64,000 nucleotides of DNA from Halarchaeoplasma sp046498385 (GTDB taxonomy: Archaea; Thermoplasmatota; Thermoplasmata; Halarchaeoplasmatales; Halarchaeoplasmataceae), in contig JAWOAU010000007.1 in NCBI GenBank assembly GCA_046498385.1, positions 1 to 64,000 of the forward strand, given 5' to 3'. Each line of letters opens with the position of its first letter. The first letter of the stretch is position 1. Shown piece by piece: positions 28,563 through 37,275 of this stretch. A model generated the notes under the pieces. That model was not told where the DNA came from. It made no database searches and worked only from the letters and a program-made list of their open reading frames with translations. Position numbers and translations under genes: made by a program.

Positions 28563-28754
28563 ATGACATCAGAACTCAAGGATGTAGTAACTCTATTGGA
28601 TTGGGAAGACAGGATGAATCGGTTTCAGGAGAAGGAAGAAAAATCAGGAGGCTTATACATCATAGCCTTTTTGCTGGGAACCCTTTTCGGAATGGTTTTA
28701 ATTGAGTTGATAATGCCCAACCTAATAAACTATGGTATGCAGGTGTTTCCATGA
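28563..28754 (+). CDS. Small single-pass membrane protein
   Basis: 63 aa from the ATG at 28563, which follows the previous stop by one base with AGAGGA upstream. Residues 1-34 are charged and soluble; residues about 36-56 form one membrane helix (LYIIAFLLGTLFGMVLIELI). Its stop overlaps the thrS start (ATGA). I do not recognise the family. Confidence 0.65.
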   Translation: MTSELKDVVTLLDWEDRMNRFQEKEEKSGGLYIIAFLLGTLFGMVLIELIMPNLINYGMQVFP

Positions 28755-30634
28755 AGATATTGTTGATACACTCTGATTATTTGGAGTACGAAGTAAAGAA
28801 GAATACACCGGTGGCTGAAGATATATCTGAGAGTATGAAACAAGGTCGGATGGAGGAGTGCCTTTCGATTTTTACTACAGTTGAAAAAAACGATGAAGGT
28901 AGAGAAAAGAAAGTTGCGGACAAAGGCGTGGCTGAGATCGAAAAGGTGGCGGAGCAACTGGGTGTTGAAAAAATAATGCTGTATCCTTATGCACATCTCA
29001 GCCCTGAACTATCATCTCCTGACACCGCCGTGGAAGTACTGAAGGAGATGGAGACAATCCTATCCGAAAGTTACACCGTTCACCGTTCACCCTTCGGTTG
29101 GTATAAAGCGTTCAAGTTGAGCTGCAAAGGCCATCCTTTATCGGAATTATCCAAGGAGATCACCGCAGAGGGAGGTACCCGGGAGATCAAATCAAAGGCA
29201 TTAACCGCCGAAGAGGACCTGGAATCCACCTGGGGAATACTCGATCCTGACGGCACTTTCAATGAGTTGGATGTAAGAAAAAGAATCCAAGGATACGATT
29301 TTAACGAAAAAGAAAAACTAGAGCAGTTCATAGTTTATGAGTCAGGGGGAAAACGAACTGGCGGAAAAGAGCCTCCTCACATAAAGCTCATGCACGGTCA
29401 TGAGTTAGTCGACTATGAACCTGGTTCGGATCCGGGGAACCTGAGATATTATCCAAAAGGTCGAATGATGAAGGGACTGCTGGAAGATTACGTCAGCCAG
29501 ATGACCCGTGAATACGGTGCTATGGAGATAGAGTCTCCAATAATGTACGACATGGACCACCCAACTTTGAAGAGTTATCTGGACAGGTTTCCGGCGAGGC
29601 AATATTCCATCGAGACCCCAGATAAGAACGTTTTTTTAAGATTTGCAGCATGTTTCGGACAATTTCTAATGGCTAAGGACATGACCATATCCTACAAAAA
29701 TCTCCCTCTACGAATATACGAGCTAACCCGCTACTCTTTCAGGGTGGAACAGAGGGGAGAGATAAGCGGCTTGAGAAGACAGCGAGCCTTCACCATGCCC
29801 GATTCCCATGCGATGTGTAGGGATATGAACGAGGCTAAAAAAGAGATGCTTGTCAGGATGAAACTTGCCATGTCCATCCTGAAAGGTATCGGTGTTGAAA
29901 TGCCATCCGGATTAGAGCTTGGCATAAGGTGTACCCGAGACTTTTTTGAAGAGCACAGAGGGCATCTGATAGACCTGGTAAAAACCTATGGAAAACCCGC
30001 CTTGGTTGAGATATGGGAGGACCAGTTCTTTTATTTCGTGCTAAAATACGAGTTTAATTATATTGATCCCTCGGGCAGAGCGAGCGCACTCGTGACTGAT
30101 CAGATAGATGTGGAAAACGCCGCAAGGTACGGTATAACCTACGTAGACGAGGGTGGTAAAGAAAAGCATCCCTATATTCTGCATCTCTCTCCCAGCGGAG
30201 GAATAGAGCGGGTCATGTTCACACTGCTGGAAAAGGCCGCTGAAGATGCCGCTAGAGGCGTGAAGCCGTCTTTCCCTTATTGGCTTGCACCTACACAGCT
30301 TAGGCTGTTACCGGTTTCCGAGGACCAAATGGATTTTGTTGAGAATTTGGCCGACGAATTCGACGTAGTTCGGGTGGATATAGATGATACCAATAGAACC
30401 GTGGGAAGAAAGGTACGTGAAGCTGAGAAGGAATGGATTCCATATATAGTGATAATCGGTTCCAGAGAAGTCGAGAGTAATAAGCTCTCCGTAAGAGTGC
30501 GTGAAAGCGGAGAGCAGGTCTCTATGGACGTTAAAGAATTGAAGAAAGAACTCAACCATAGACAGGCAGGACTTCCTTTCCGTGGACTCCCACTTCCACG
30601 AATGCTATCACAACGACCGGTATTTGTTGGGTGA
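28751..30634 (+). CDS. thrS: Threonyl-tRNA synthetase, archaeal type
   Basis: 627 aa. The N terminus (MKILLIHSDYLEYEV) is the archaeal editing domain related to D-aminoacyl-tRNA deacylase, not the bacterial N1/N2 form. The class II catalytic core follows, with motif 2 RYSFRVEQRGEISGLRRQRAF and motif 3 near HLSPSGGIERVMFTLLEKA; the anticodon-binding domain is C-terminal. It attaches threonine to tRNA-Thr and removes mischarged serine. It overlaps the upstream small membrane gene by 4 nt. Confidence 0.96.
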   Translation: MKILLIHSDYLEYEVKKNTPVAEDISESMKQGRMEECLSIFTTVEKNDEGREKKVADKGVAEIEKVAEQLGVEKIMLYPYAHLSPELSSPDTAVEVLKEMETILSESYTVHRSPFGWYKAFKLSCKGHPLSELSKEITAEGGTREIKSKALTAEEDLESTWGILDPDGTFNELDVRKRIQGYDFNEKEKLEQFIVYESGGKRTGGKEPPHIKLMHGHELVDYEPGSDPGNLRYYPKGRMMKGLLEDYVSQMTREYGAMEIESPIMYDMDHPTLKSYLDRFPARQYSIETPDKNVFLRFAACFGQFLMAKDMTISYKNLPLRIYELTRYSFRVEQRGEISGLRRQRAFTMPDSHAMCRDMNEAKKEMLVRMKLAMSILKGIGVEMPSGLELGIRCTRDFFEEHRGHLIDLVKTYGKPALVEIWEDQFFYFVLKYEFNYIDPSGRASALVTDQIDVENAARYGITYVDEGGKEKHPYILHLSPSGGIERVMFTLLEKAAEDAARGVKPSFPYWLAPTQLRLLPVSEDQMDFVENLADEFDVVRVDIDDTNRTVGRKVREAEKEWIPYIVIIGSREVESNKLSVRVRESGEQVSMDVKELKKELNHRQAGLPFRGLPLPRMLSQRPVFVG

Positions 30635-30637
30635 ATA

Positions 30638-31663
30638 TCACATATGCGGCTTGATGATCACTTTGAGCGAATCCTCGCCCTTTGCAGTTAGTTTGAAACC
30701 TTCCTGAGCTTCCTCCAACGGCAGTTTGTGGCTTATCATATCGTCAACTTTGACCTTGCCACTTGAAATGAGCTCTATCGCCTCCTGAATATCATCACCG
30801 CTGGCGGCATAGGAAGTTGTTATACTCACTTCGTCTTTCCACAAATCCCACACAGGCATAGGCAGCATCTCATCCGGTTTCAGGGGTGCAAAGAGAAGAA
30901 TACGTCCGCCTTTGTCAACGGTTTTGAACGCCTGTTCCATGGCCGAAGATACACCTACGCTCACTATGACTCTTTCCGGCAAACATCCGTCGTTTGCCTT
31001 CCTTATGTTAGGTGGTGTGACATCTTCAGCTTTTAAAGCAGTTTTAGCACCTATTCTTTTAGCGGTTTCTAGTCTGTACTGGGATATGTCCGTGGCGATC
31101 ACTCTTTTCACACCCTTGGCAAGTGCAAGTTTTATGTGCAGCATCCCGGATAATCCACTGCCGATGACCAGCACGGTATCATCTGAGCCCACGTCTAGAA
31201 ATTTCTGTCCACGCACAACACATGCCAAGGGTTCTACAAATACACCTTCTGAATAATTCATGTTGGTGGGAAGTTCGTACACACCTTTTTCCACGTTTAT
31301 TTCGGGTACCCGCAGGTACTCGGCGAATCCACCGGGATCGAAGTTTGTTGAACGTAGTGTGTCACAAACTGAAGTATGATCGTCTTCACAATATTTACAG
31401 GATCCACAGGGGACATGATGAGATACGAATACTCGGTCACCGATATCGTACCCTTCTATATCATCTCCCACCTTCACTATCTCCCCTGTTATCTCATGTC
31501 CAAGTACCCGAGGTGCCTTTTTGATCCTGTACCACTCCATAACATCGCTGCCGCAGATGCCGCTGGCATGTACTTTAACCAGCATCTCTTTCGAACCTAT
31601 GGACGGTATTGGCATCTCTTCTATTCGTACATCGTCGTTACTGTAGTAAATGGCTACCCGCAT
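30638..31663 (-). CDS. Zinc-dependent medium-chain dehydrogenase
   Basis: 341 aa, typical MDR size. Catalytic zinc residues lie in SGICGSDVMEW and GHEITGEIV; structural zinc cysteines in HVPCGSCKYCEDDHTSVCD. The NAD(P) Rossmann motif is VLVIGSGLSGMLHIKLALAKG. It resembles sorbitol/threonine/inosose dehydrogenases; the substrate is uncertain. It starts 3 bp after the LsrF-like gene, so the two probably act on the same sugar-phosphate or ketose. Confidence 0.88.
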   Translation of the reverse strand: MRVAIYYSNDDVRIEEMPIPSIGSKEMLVKVHASGICGSDVMEWYRIKKAPRVLGHEITGEIVKVGDDIEGYDIGDRVFVSHHVPCGSCKYCEDDHTSVCDTLRSTNFDPGGFAEYLRVPEINVEKGVYELPTNMNYSEGVFVEPLACVVRGQKFLDVGSDDTVLVIGSGLSGMLHIKLALAKGVKRVIATDISQYRLETAKRIGAKTALKAEDVTPPNIRKANDGCLPERVIVSVGVSSAMEQAFKTVDKGGRILLFAPLKPDEMLPMPVWDLWKDEVSITTSYAASGDDIQEAIELISSGKVKVDDMISHKLPLEEAQEGFKLTAKGEDSLKVIIKPHM

Positions 31664-31666
31664 GTT

Positions 31667-32455
31667 CTACTCGCTTTTCAGCTCTTCGAACAGGTCGTTG
31701 GCTTCGGCGGCGGTATAACCTTCGTGGATGATGCTTCTGAGGGCACGTATCATGGGCACCGGGTATTTGTTCTTCCAGACATTCCTACCTAGGTTGATTC
31801 CGGCGGCACCTTTACTGATCCCATCGTACACAAAGTCGAATACCTCTTTATCACTGTCGACTCTTGGCCCTCCTGCCATGACAACGGGTACTGGGCATCC
31901 TTCTACAACCTTATCGAAATTCTCACACCAGTATGTTTTAACCACACGGGCGCCGATCTCTGCGGCGATCCTTGATGCAAGGCCTAGATATCTTGCATCC
32001 CTTTTCTTTAATTCCTTACCGACTGCGGTTACCGCCATAACGGGAATCCCATAGTTTTCACATTCATCAACAAGGTTGGCTAAGTTAGTGACGGTTTGAG
32101 TTTCGTATTCACTTCCTACGAAGATGGATATCCCAACAGCGGTGGCATTCAATCTTAAGATCTCCTCTATAGATGTAGTTAGCTCTTCGTTGGCTAGATC
32201 CTCACCGATCACACTGGGTCCTCCAGATACACGAAGAATTATCGGCTTCGTGTTGGCGGCGGGTATGCAGTTCCTGAGACCACCCCGGGTTACGAAAAGT
32301 GCGTCGGCGTACTCCATCAACGGCTCTACGGTTCTGCCGGGTTTTTCCAGTTTCGTGGTAGGTCCCTGGAAGTACCCGTGGTCTATAGGCAGAAACAGAC
32401 ATCTGCCATCTGGCTGTATCAACTGTGACATGCGGTTTTTCATTCCCCAATCCAT
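31667..32455 (-). CDS. LsrF/DhnA-type class I aldolase
   Basis: 262 aa from the ATG at 32455; a TTG at 32509 would add 18 residues that overlap the presumed TATA region. The segment LPIDHGYFQGPTTKLEKPG and GCPVPVVMAGGPR, with lysine in VVKTYWCENF, closely match LsrF, the Schiff-base aldolase/thiolase of autoinducer-2 breakdown, and more distantly ADH synthase and archaeal FBP aldolase. No other lsr gene is present, so a role in ketose-phosphate or aromatic-precursor metabolism is as likely. It is coupled to a zinc dehydrogenase. Confidence 0.87.
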   Translation of the reverse strand: MDWGMKNRMSQLIQPDGRCLFLPIDHGYFQGPTTKLEKPGRTVEPLMEYADALFVTRGGLRNCIPAANTKPIILRVSGGPSVIGEDLANEELTTSIEEILRLNATAVGISIFVGSEYETQTVTNLANLVDECENYGIPVMAVTAVGKELKKRDARYLGLASRIAAEIGARVVKTYWCENFDKVVEGCPVPVVMAGGPRVDSDKEVFDFVYDGISKGAAGINLGRNVWKNKYPVPMIRALRSIIHEGYTAAEANDLFEELKSE

Positions 32456-32523
32456 GTTCTCACCATATTTAGCACCGTACACAACAGTAGGATATTTATA
32501 ATTTGTCAATACTGACTGTAAAT

Positions 32524-32952
32524 ATGACCTTCCATTACATGGAGTTTCTTACCTACTGTCATGCCACCGAAGACCCTTCAAAGGTAAAGGAGGCACTGCA
32601 TGTCGTCACATTAAACGAGGTAGATTGGGGGGAAGAAAAAGCGGAAGGTTATCACGGGAATCCCATCTTGATAATCAAAGGTAAGCTCTCTCGAAACCGG
32701 GAGATGGACGAGGTGTTCAAGAATCTCCCCAAAGAAACAGTTGAAAGTCTGCTTAGAGAAGTGGAGCGTCGCATAGACGACGACTGCAACTTCTTCTTTA
32801 GGATCGATAAGAGCCAGGCTTATCTTGGGACAGTAGTTCTTTCTAACGGTGATAACACTATACGTGTTAGGGCCAGGGTAGAAAGTTATCCTGCAAAGAG
32901 AGAGACAGCAGTAGAGAAAATAAAAGAATATCTGGATGGACTCTATCATTAG
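32524..32952 (+). CDS. COG1325-type RNA-binding protein (exosome-associated)
   Basis: 142 aa from the ATG at 32524. MTFHYMEFLTYCHATEDPSK and later RVRARVESYPAKRETAVEKI are typical of the archaeal COG1325 family, predicted to bind RNA and linked to the exosome by gene context in other archaea. Here the RNase PH of the window is of bacterial type and 8 kb away. Divergent from the LsrF-like gene with a shared short promoter region (TTTATAATT). Confidence 0.8.
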   Translation: MTFHYMEFLTYCHATEDPSKVKEALHVVTLNEVDWGEEKAEGYHGNPILIIKGKLSRNREMDEVFKNLPKETVESLLREVERRIDDDCNFFFRIDKSQAYLGTVVLSNGDNTIRVRARVESYPAKRETAVEKIKEYLDGLYH

Positions 32953-32990
32953 ATATATTTTTATATCGGGTATATCTGATGAGAATTGAT

Positions 32991-33182
32991 ATGAAAATAG
33001 AAGTGAAAGGGGTTGGGAATGTAACCGTACCTCCGGAAAGCCGTGTGTCCGATGTGGTAAGGGATTTGAACCACCATCTGGATGCGGTGATCGTTGTCAA
33101 AGACGGTAAACCGGTCCCTCTGGATGAGCAGTTAAAAAATGGGGATACGTTAAAGGTCCTTTCGGTTGTTTCCGGCGGATAG
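32991..33182 (+). CDS. Ubiquitin-like small modifier / MoaD-ThiS family protein
   Basis: 63 aa from the ATG at 32991; the ATG at 32979 is closer to the TATA-like TTTTTATAT than usual. A beta-grasp pattern (KIEVKGVGNVTVPPESRVS, LDEQLKNGDTLKVLSVV) ends in the diglycine SVVSGG needed for activation by an E1-like enzyme. Members act as protein tags (SAMP) or sulfur carriers for tRNA thiolation or cofactors. The 3' end overlaps the convergent archaeosortase gene by 33 bp. Confidence 0.85.
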   Translation: MKIEVKGVGNVTVPPESRVSDVVRDLNHHLDAVIVVKDGKPVPLDEQLKNGDTLKVLSVVSGG

Positions 33183-33992
33183 TTTTTCTCTCTTTGGTAA
33201 AGAAATTATGCCTATTATGTTGTCGTAGAATTCAGGCATTATCTCGAAAACCGTTAGCATCAGTATTATCAGTACGATCATAGAACCCGCCTTAGCGATG
33301 GTGTTGTGTGCGGTGTGGAAGGAGGTGATACCCTCGTAGGTCAGATATACCACCATAACGTTCCTAAATAGATTGGCCACGTAGATAGTGGGAAGTACCA
33401 ATAGTAAGCTTTTCACCTTTCTCTTTACTTCCGCAGTGGTGAAGGTGATCAGTGCACCTGCGGGGGCCAATGTTTGAATCGCCGTGCAAGCAAATATTAT
33501 CCGGATCCCGGAACCTCTAATGGACACACCTATCTGTTCGTGGTTTATCCTGTAAAACAAAGGATTAGCCGCGTAATCTATGGACCCTAGGATGAACTCG
33601 TATCCCATAAGATTCAAAATAAAGTTAGTATGGTCCGCAACTATTCTGGTTAACATCCCTGCGGCTACAGGTACCCGCTGAATACCGTAGTATATTAGCA
33701 TGGAAACGGATACACTAGCTGCCAAGAATCTCATCAGCCCCGGGTCCTCGGCCCATCGATGGGATAGAACCTCCTGGTACGCGAAGTAGGAGAAAAGGGG
33801 AAGTGCGATCAGGCACAAGCCGGCGTTCACCACGTCACCCATTGAAAAGAAGTGCGGTGATTGTGCCACCCAAAACAAACCCAGCAGCAAATACCCTAAA
33901 ACTCGAAGATGATGTTTTTGCCACTTGCCGATATAACCGATTAAAAGAACGATGGTGCCGGTCCAAAGTAACGTTTCCGTTATAATATTCAT
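33150..33992 (-). CDS. artA: Archaeosortase (exosortase family membrane transpeptidase)
   Basis: 280 aa from the ATG at 33992, which follows AAGGTGAA. About eight membrane helices. The catalytic triad of the family is visible: Cys in IIFACTAIQTLAPAGA, Arg in ANLFRNVMVVYLTYEG and His in SFHTAHNTIAKAGSM. This arrangement matches ArtA, which cleaves PGF-CTERM signals and attaches the protein to lipid in haloarchaea and methanogens. I see no PGF-CTERM protein in this window. Confidence 0.88.
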   Translation of the reverse strand: MNIITETLLWTGTIVLLIGYIGKWQKHHLRVLGYLLLGLFWVAQSPHFFSMGDVVNAGLCLIALPLFSYFAYQEVLSHRWAEDPGLMRFLAASVSVSMLIYYGIQRVPVAAGMLTRIVADHTNFILNLMGYEFILGSIDYAANPLFYRINHEQIGVSIRGSGIRIIFACTAIQTLAPAGALITFTTAEVKRKVKSLLLVLPTIYVANLFRNVMVVYLTYEGITSFHTAHNTIAKAGSMIVLIILMLTVFEIMPEFYDNIIGIISLPKREKLSAGNNRKDL

Positions 33993-34116
33993 GTATTCAC
34001 CTTTCAATTTACACGACTGTTAATAAATATAGCGGGTCGGCTAAGGTATGCCATTCTCTAAAAATTTCGTTTCACACGGTACTTTAACAGCGCAGAAAGT
34101 CTTTGTAATCTTTGTA

Positions 34117-34584
34117 TCAAAGTTTGATAAGCTTTTTTTTATCCATCTTGTTCAATATCTCTTCAGTGGTGCAGGACCCGAACAACTTATCCAGTGCTCC
34201 TTTCTTTTTATCGTGTATTATTAGCAGGTTTGCCTCTTGTCGTTGAAATTCTTCCATGATCTCATCTGAAATATTATCTCCCATCCTGAAGCTAACTTCA
34301 ACCGGTATATCGAATCCTTTGATCTTTTCAAATAGATCTGCAGCCAGCTCATCTGCTCGAAACTTCTTTTCATTTTTAACGGTTTCCTGCATGGAACTCT
34401 TCTCCTCCATGCCTACTGCCGCATCAACTAGTTCCTTTGTAGGTCTCTCTTCTACTAACTTTATGATTACGATACGCTCTGGCTGCATTTCTCGTATTAT
34501 CTTCTTGATCCGTTCCACAGCGTCTTCTGAATATCTGCGCTTGTAGCTAGCTATCAGCAAAGTTTTTCCTTTTTTCTCACTCAT
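34117..34584 (-). CDS. Universal stress protein-like domain protein
   Basis: 155 aa from the ATG at 34584. The Rossmann-like pattern (TLLIASYKRRYSEDAVERIK, ERIVIIKLVEE, and ANLLIIHDKKKGALDKLFG) resembles the UspA fold, but the ATP-binding GxxG-S/T motif is not complete, so it is a non-canonical member. It starts one base after the DASS transporter stop, so it is probably a regulatory partner of that transporter. Confidence 0.65.
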   Translation of the reverse strand: MSEKKGKTLLIASYKRRYSEDAVERIKKIIREMQPERIVIIKLVEERPTKELVDAAVGMEEKSSMQETVKNEKKFRADELAADLFEKIKGFDIPVEVSFRMGDNISDEIMEEFQRQEANLLIIHDKKKGALDKLFGSCTTEEILNKMDKKKLIKL

Positions 34585-34585
34585 T

Positions 34586-35998
34586 TTACCACAATCCGAG
34601 TAACCTCCACCATGCAAGACCTATGGTCAAGAAGGTAGCAAGGCCTATAATATTTAGTATCAGACCGGCTTTAACGAATTCTTTGATGTCTATGTACCCA
34701 GTATTATATACCATAGCCGCGCCAGGAGTACCAACTGGAAGCATAAAGGCAAAGGCACTTACCATGGCTATAGTATAGACTGGGATCACTGCCGAGAAAC
34801 CTATAGCAACCATTGCAACAAGGGCCATAGGTAGTATAACCGCGGTAGTAGCCGCGTTACTCATAACATTCGATAGAAACACCGCCAATGCTGCAAATAC
34901 GGCTAGAACAAGAAATGGATTATTGCCTACGAAAGTAAGGATCTCTTCAGATATGAAAGCGAGAGTACCTGCCTCAGGTAATATTAATGATAATGATATC
35001 GCACCGCCGTAGAGGAAGATCACCCCCCATGGAAGCCTTTTTTCGACATCCTCCCAAGTTATTGTTTTCGACATGGCTATGAAGGAGGTTATAAGGACGG
35101 CCACCAGCCCCATCCCCAGACCCTGTCCAAGCACGGCCCAAAGTATGAAGGCGGAAACCAGGAATCCTAATGATTTAGCCTCACCCATGGACATGGGCCC
35201 CATTTCGGTGATGTCCTGACTAATCTTTCTTTTTATGTTCTTCATATCTATATCCTCTAAATCAAACAGCTTGGTGAGAACTAGGTATACCATGGTACTC
35301 ATTATCAAAACTAGAGGGATGGCTGCTATGAACCACTGTGTGAATGATATTTGTTGACCTGTTTGCTGATAATATATTGCGATGGCTAGGGGGTTTCTTG
35401 CACCACCGAGTAAAGTCCCCATGCTCCCCACGCTTGCACCGTAACAAAGGGCAAGAAGGCTTGCCTTAACGAAATTTGTTTCCATTATCGATGATTTTTC
35501 GGACAGAGCGAATATACTCATCAATATCGGTAGAAACAAAGCGGTAACGCCGTGTTCCGGCATGAGCATGGCTAGAAAAGTACCTATAAGCACTATACCA
35601 TGAATAAAACGTTTGGGAGTTTCTCCAAAATAATTGAGAATTTTTAGGGCGATCCGTTTGTGTAAGCCATGTTTTTCAACGGTTAAAGCGATTATAAATG
35701 CTCCTATCAAAAAGAATATAGTCGATGATGCAAAGCCAAGAAAAGCATTTTCAGAGGGAACTATGTCTAGAAGTACGGACATGGATATTATTAGAAATGT
35801 GGTGAATATGTATGATATAGGCGTAAATAACCAAAGGTATACTGCAAGGAACAATATTGCCATGCCGTAGAATATTTTTGGTTCGGACGTGAAGAAAAAA
35901 GATAGAATTACGAACAGGCTGAACAGTGTTAAACCTATTACAATCTGGATTCGATCGTCTTCCAAGTTATCTAACATGAGCCTTCTGATTCTATACAT
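34586..35998 (-). CDS. DASS/SLC13-family anion:Na+ transporter
   Basis: 470 aa with about 12 membrane helices. The duplicated substrate motif is present near residue 375 as NVMSNAATTAVILP, and the first half has LIGTFLAMLMPEHGVTALFLP. Members import dicarboxylates, sulfate or phosphate; the anion cannot be predicted. Operon with the USP-like gene downstream and divergent from a TauE permease operon. Confidence 0.87.
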   Translation of the reverse strand: MYRIRRLMLDNLEDDRIQIVIGLTLFSLFVILSFFFTSEPKIFYGMAILFLAVYLWLFTPISYIFTTFLIISMSVLLDIVPSENAFLGFASSTIFFLIGAFIIALTVEKHGLHKRIALKILNYFGETPKRFIHGIVLIGTFLAMLMPEHGVTALFLPILMSIFALSEKSSIMETNFVKASLLALCYGASVGSMGTLLGGARNPLAIAIYYQQTGQQISFTQWFIAAIPLVLIMSTMVYLVLTKLFDLEDIDMKNIKRKISQDITEMGPMSMGEAKSLGFLVSAFILWAVLGQGLGMGLVAVLITSFIAMSKTITWEDVEKRLPWGVIFLYGGAISLSLILPEAGTLAFISEEILTFVGNNPFLVLAVFAALAVFLSNVMSNAATTAVILPMALVAMVAIGFSAVIPVYTIAMVSAFAFMLPVGTPGAAMVYNTGYIDIKEFVKAGLILNIIGLATFLTIGLAWWRLLGLW

Positions 35999-36090
35999 CT
36001 TGCCCAGCCTTAAAAGAGTGGTAACATATAAATAATTAATTACAAGAGGCGTTCAAAAGGTATCCACAAACTTTATAATGGTCGAAAAAC

Positions 36091-36117
36091 ATATCTTATA
36101 TGATATGTATAAGATAT
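36091..36117. promoter_or_regulatory. 10-bp perfect inverted repeat between two transport operons
   Basis: ATATCTTATA (36091-36100) and TATAAGATAT (36108-36117) are separated by TGATATG. It lies in the 176-bp divergent gap between the DASS transporter and the TauE operon, with further GATAT-like words (GATATAC, GATATTT, GATATAT) up to 36170. A TATA-like TATTTAAAAG at 36148 precedes the 57-aa ORF. It could be an operator for both operons. Confidence 0.45.
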
Positions 36118-36174
36118 ACAAAGGATATTTCAATAATCTAAAATACATATTTAAAAGATATATATGGGATACAT

Positions 36175-36348
36175 ATGGAAAATGAAAATATGGAATATAG
36201 AACGGAAATGGGAGCTAGTGCGATGTTCTGGAACGATGAGAAAACCTTGTCCGAAAGGATGAAAGTAGAAAGGGAGAAGATAAAGAAACTGGCCGTAGCC
36301 TTTGGCTTTTACGGCCTGTCCATGGGGATCATGTATCTGTTCTTGTGA
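36175..36348 (+). CDS. 57-aa small protein upstream of TauE permease
   Basis: Too short for standard ORF calling. Reads MENENMEYRTEMGASAM... then a charged helix (SERMKVEREKIKKLA) and a hydrophobic C terminus (VAFGFYGLSMGIMYLFL). The stop TGA overlaps the next ATG (TGATG). The TATA-like TATTTAAAAG about 20 bp upstream suggests a leaderless start. It may be a small membrane-associated partner of the permease. Confidence 0.5.
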   Translation: MENENMEYRTEMGASAMFWNDEKTLSERMKVEREKIKKLAVAFGFYGLSMGIMYLFL

Positions 36349-36428
36349 TGGGGGAGGATAAAAGAATAAAGGAACGATTCCAGATCAGAGGAGATGAAAG
36401 TATACCAATATTTAGGCGGTGTATCTGA
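36348..36428 (+). CDS. 26-aa ORF translationally coupled to TauE permease
   Basis: Starts on the TGATG overlap with the 57-aa ORF and its own TGA overlaps the ATG of the permease in the same way. The product is MGEDKRIKERFQIRGDESI plus seven residues. It may be a real microprotein or a spacer that couples translation; there is no homology evidence. Confidence 0.35.
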   Translation: MGEDKRIKERFQIRGDESIPIFRRCI

Positions 36429-37222
36429 TGGAAATTTTTTTCGCTGTAATAGTCATCATATTTGTTTTCGATCTAGTGGATAGCTCGGCGGGGCAAGGCT
36501 TAGGCACGGTCTCCGCACCCTTATTACTGATGATGGGATTCAGTTCGTATCAGGTGATCCCATCTCTAGTCATAGTGGCTGCCATGTCCGGTTTGGTATC
36601 GGGTTGGTTCCATCACGAGTTCGAAAATGTGCATTATTCTTTTAAAAGACCGTTTAACGATGAGACGAAAACTGTGCTTTTCACCGCCGTAGTCGGGTCC
36701 ATAATGATAGCTAGTTCTGTATTTTTGGTACATTATGTGATCCAACCACCAGACTTTGTTTTAAGCGTGTATATTGCGATATTGGTGATAGTCATGGGGT
36801 TCCTCGGCCTCGTTCGTGTTAAAGAAGGGAGTAAAAAGTACACTTACAGGCCAAAATTCATCGTTACCTTCGCAGCCATAGCCGGTTTCAACAAAGGTGT
36901 CGGTGGGGGGGGTTACGGTCCGGTTTTGGTCATGGGTAACATACTGTCCGGCATCTATGAAAAAACCGCCGCAGCTCTCACCCAGACCACCGAAGGCATA
37001 GTATCCACCGTGGGCGCGACATCATTCTTTGCCCTTGCGTTACTTGACCCCGGTAGCAGGATAGACTTTCTACTTTTACCGTCCATGTTCACAGGATCCT
37101 TCTTTGCGTCCGTGTTAGCTCCATACATACTTCGAGTGCTACCAAACAAGATCTGGAAAATTTTGATCCCTGCATATGCGTTCATGATCGGCATATACTT
37201 CATCATACGACTCTTACTCTAA
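36428..37222 (+). CDS. TauE/SafE-family sulfite/anion exporter-type permease
   Basis: 264 aa from the ATG at 36428; a GTG at 36419 is also in frame. About eight membrane helices. The family signature is clear in AGFNKGVGGGGYGPVLVMG and DSSAGQGLGTVSAPLLLMMG. Members move sulfite, sulfonates or other small anions. The start overlaps a 26-aa ORF. Confidence 0.85.
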   Translation: MEIFFAVIVIIFVFDLVDSSAGQGLGTVSAPLLLMMGFSSYQVIPSLVIVAAMSGLVSGWFHHEFENVHYSFKRPFNDETKTVLFTAVVGSIMIASSVFLVHYVIQPPDFVLSVYIAILVIVMGFLGLVRVKEGSKKYTYRPKFIVTFAAIAGFNKGVGGGGYGPVLVMGNILSGIYEKTAAALTQTTEGIVSTVGATSFFALALLDPGSRIDFLLLPSMFTGSFFASVLAPYILRVLPNKIWKILIPAYAFMIGIYFIIRLLL

Positions 37223-37275
37223 ATCATAGATTAGATTTAAATAATAGTTTATGATGTTGATAGTACAAGATACCC

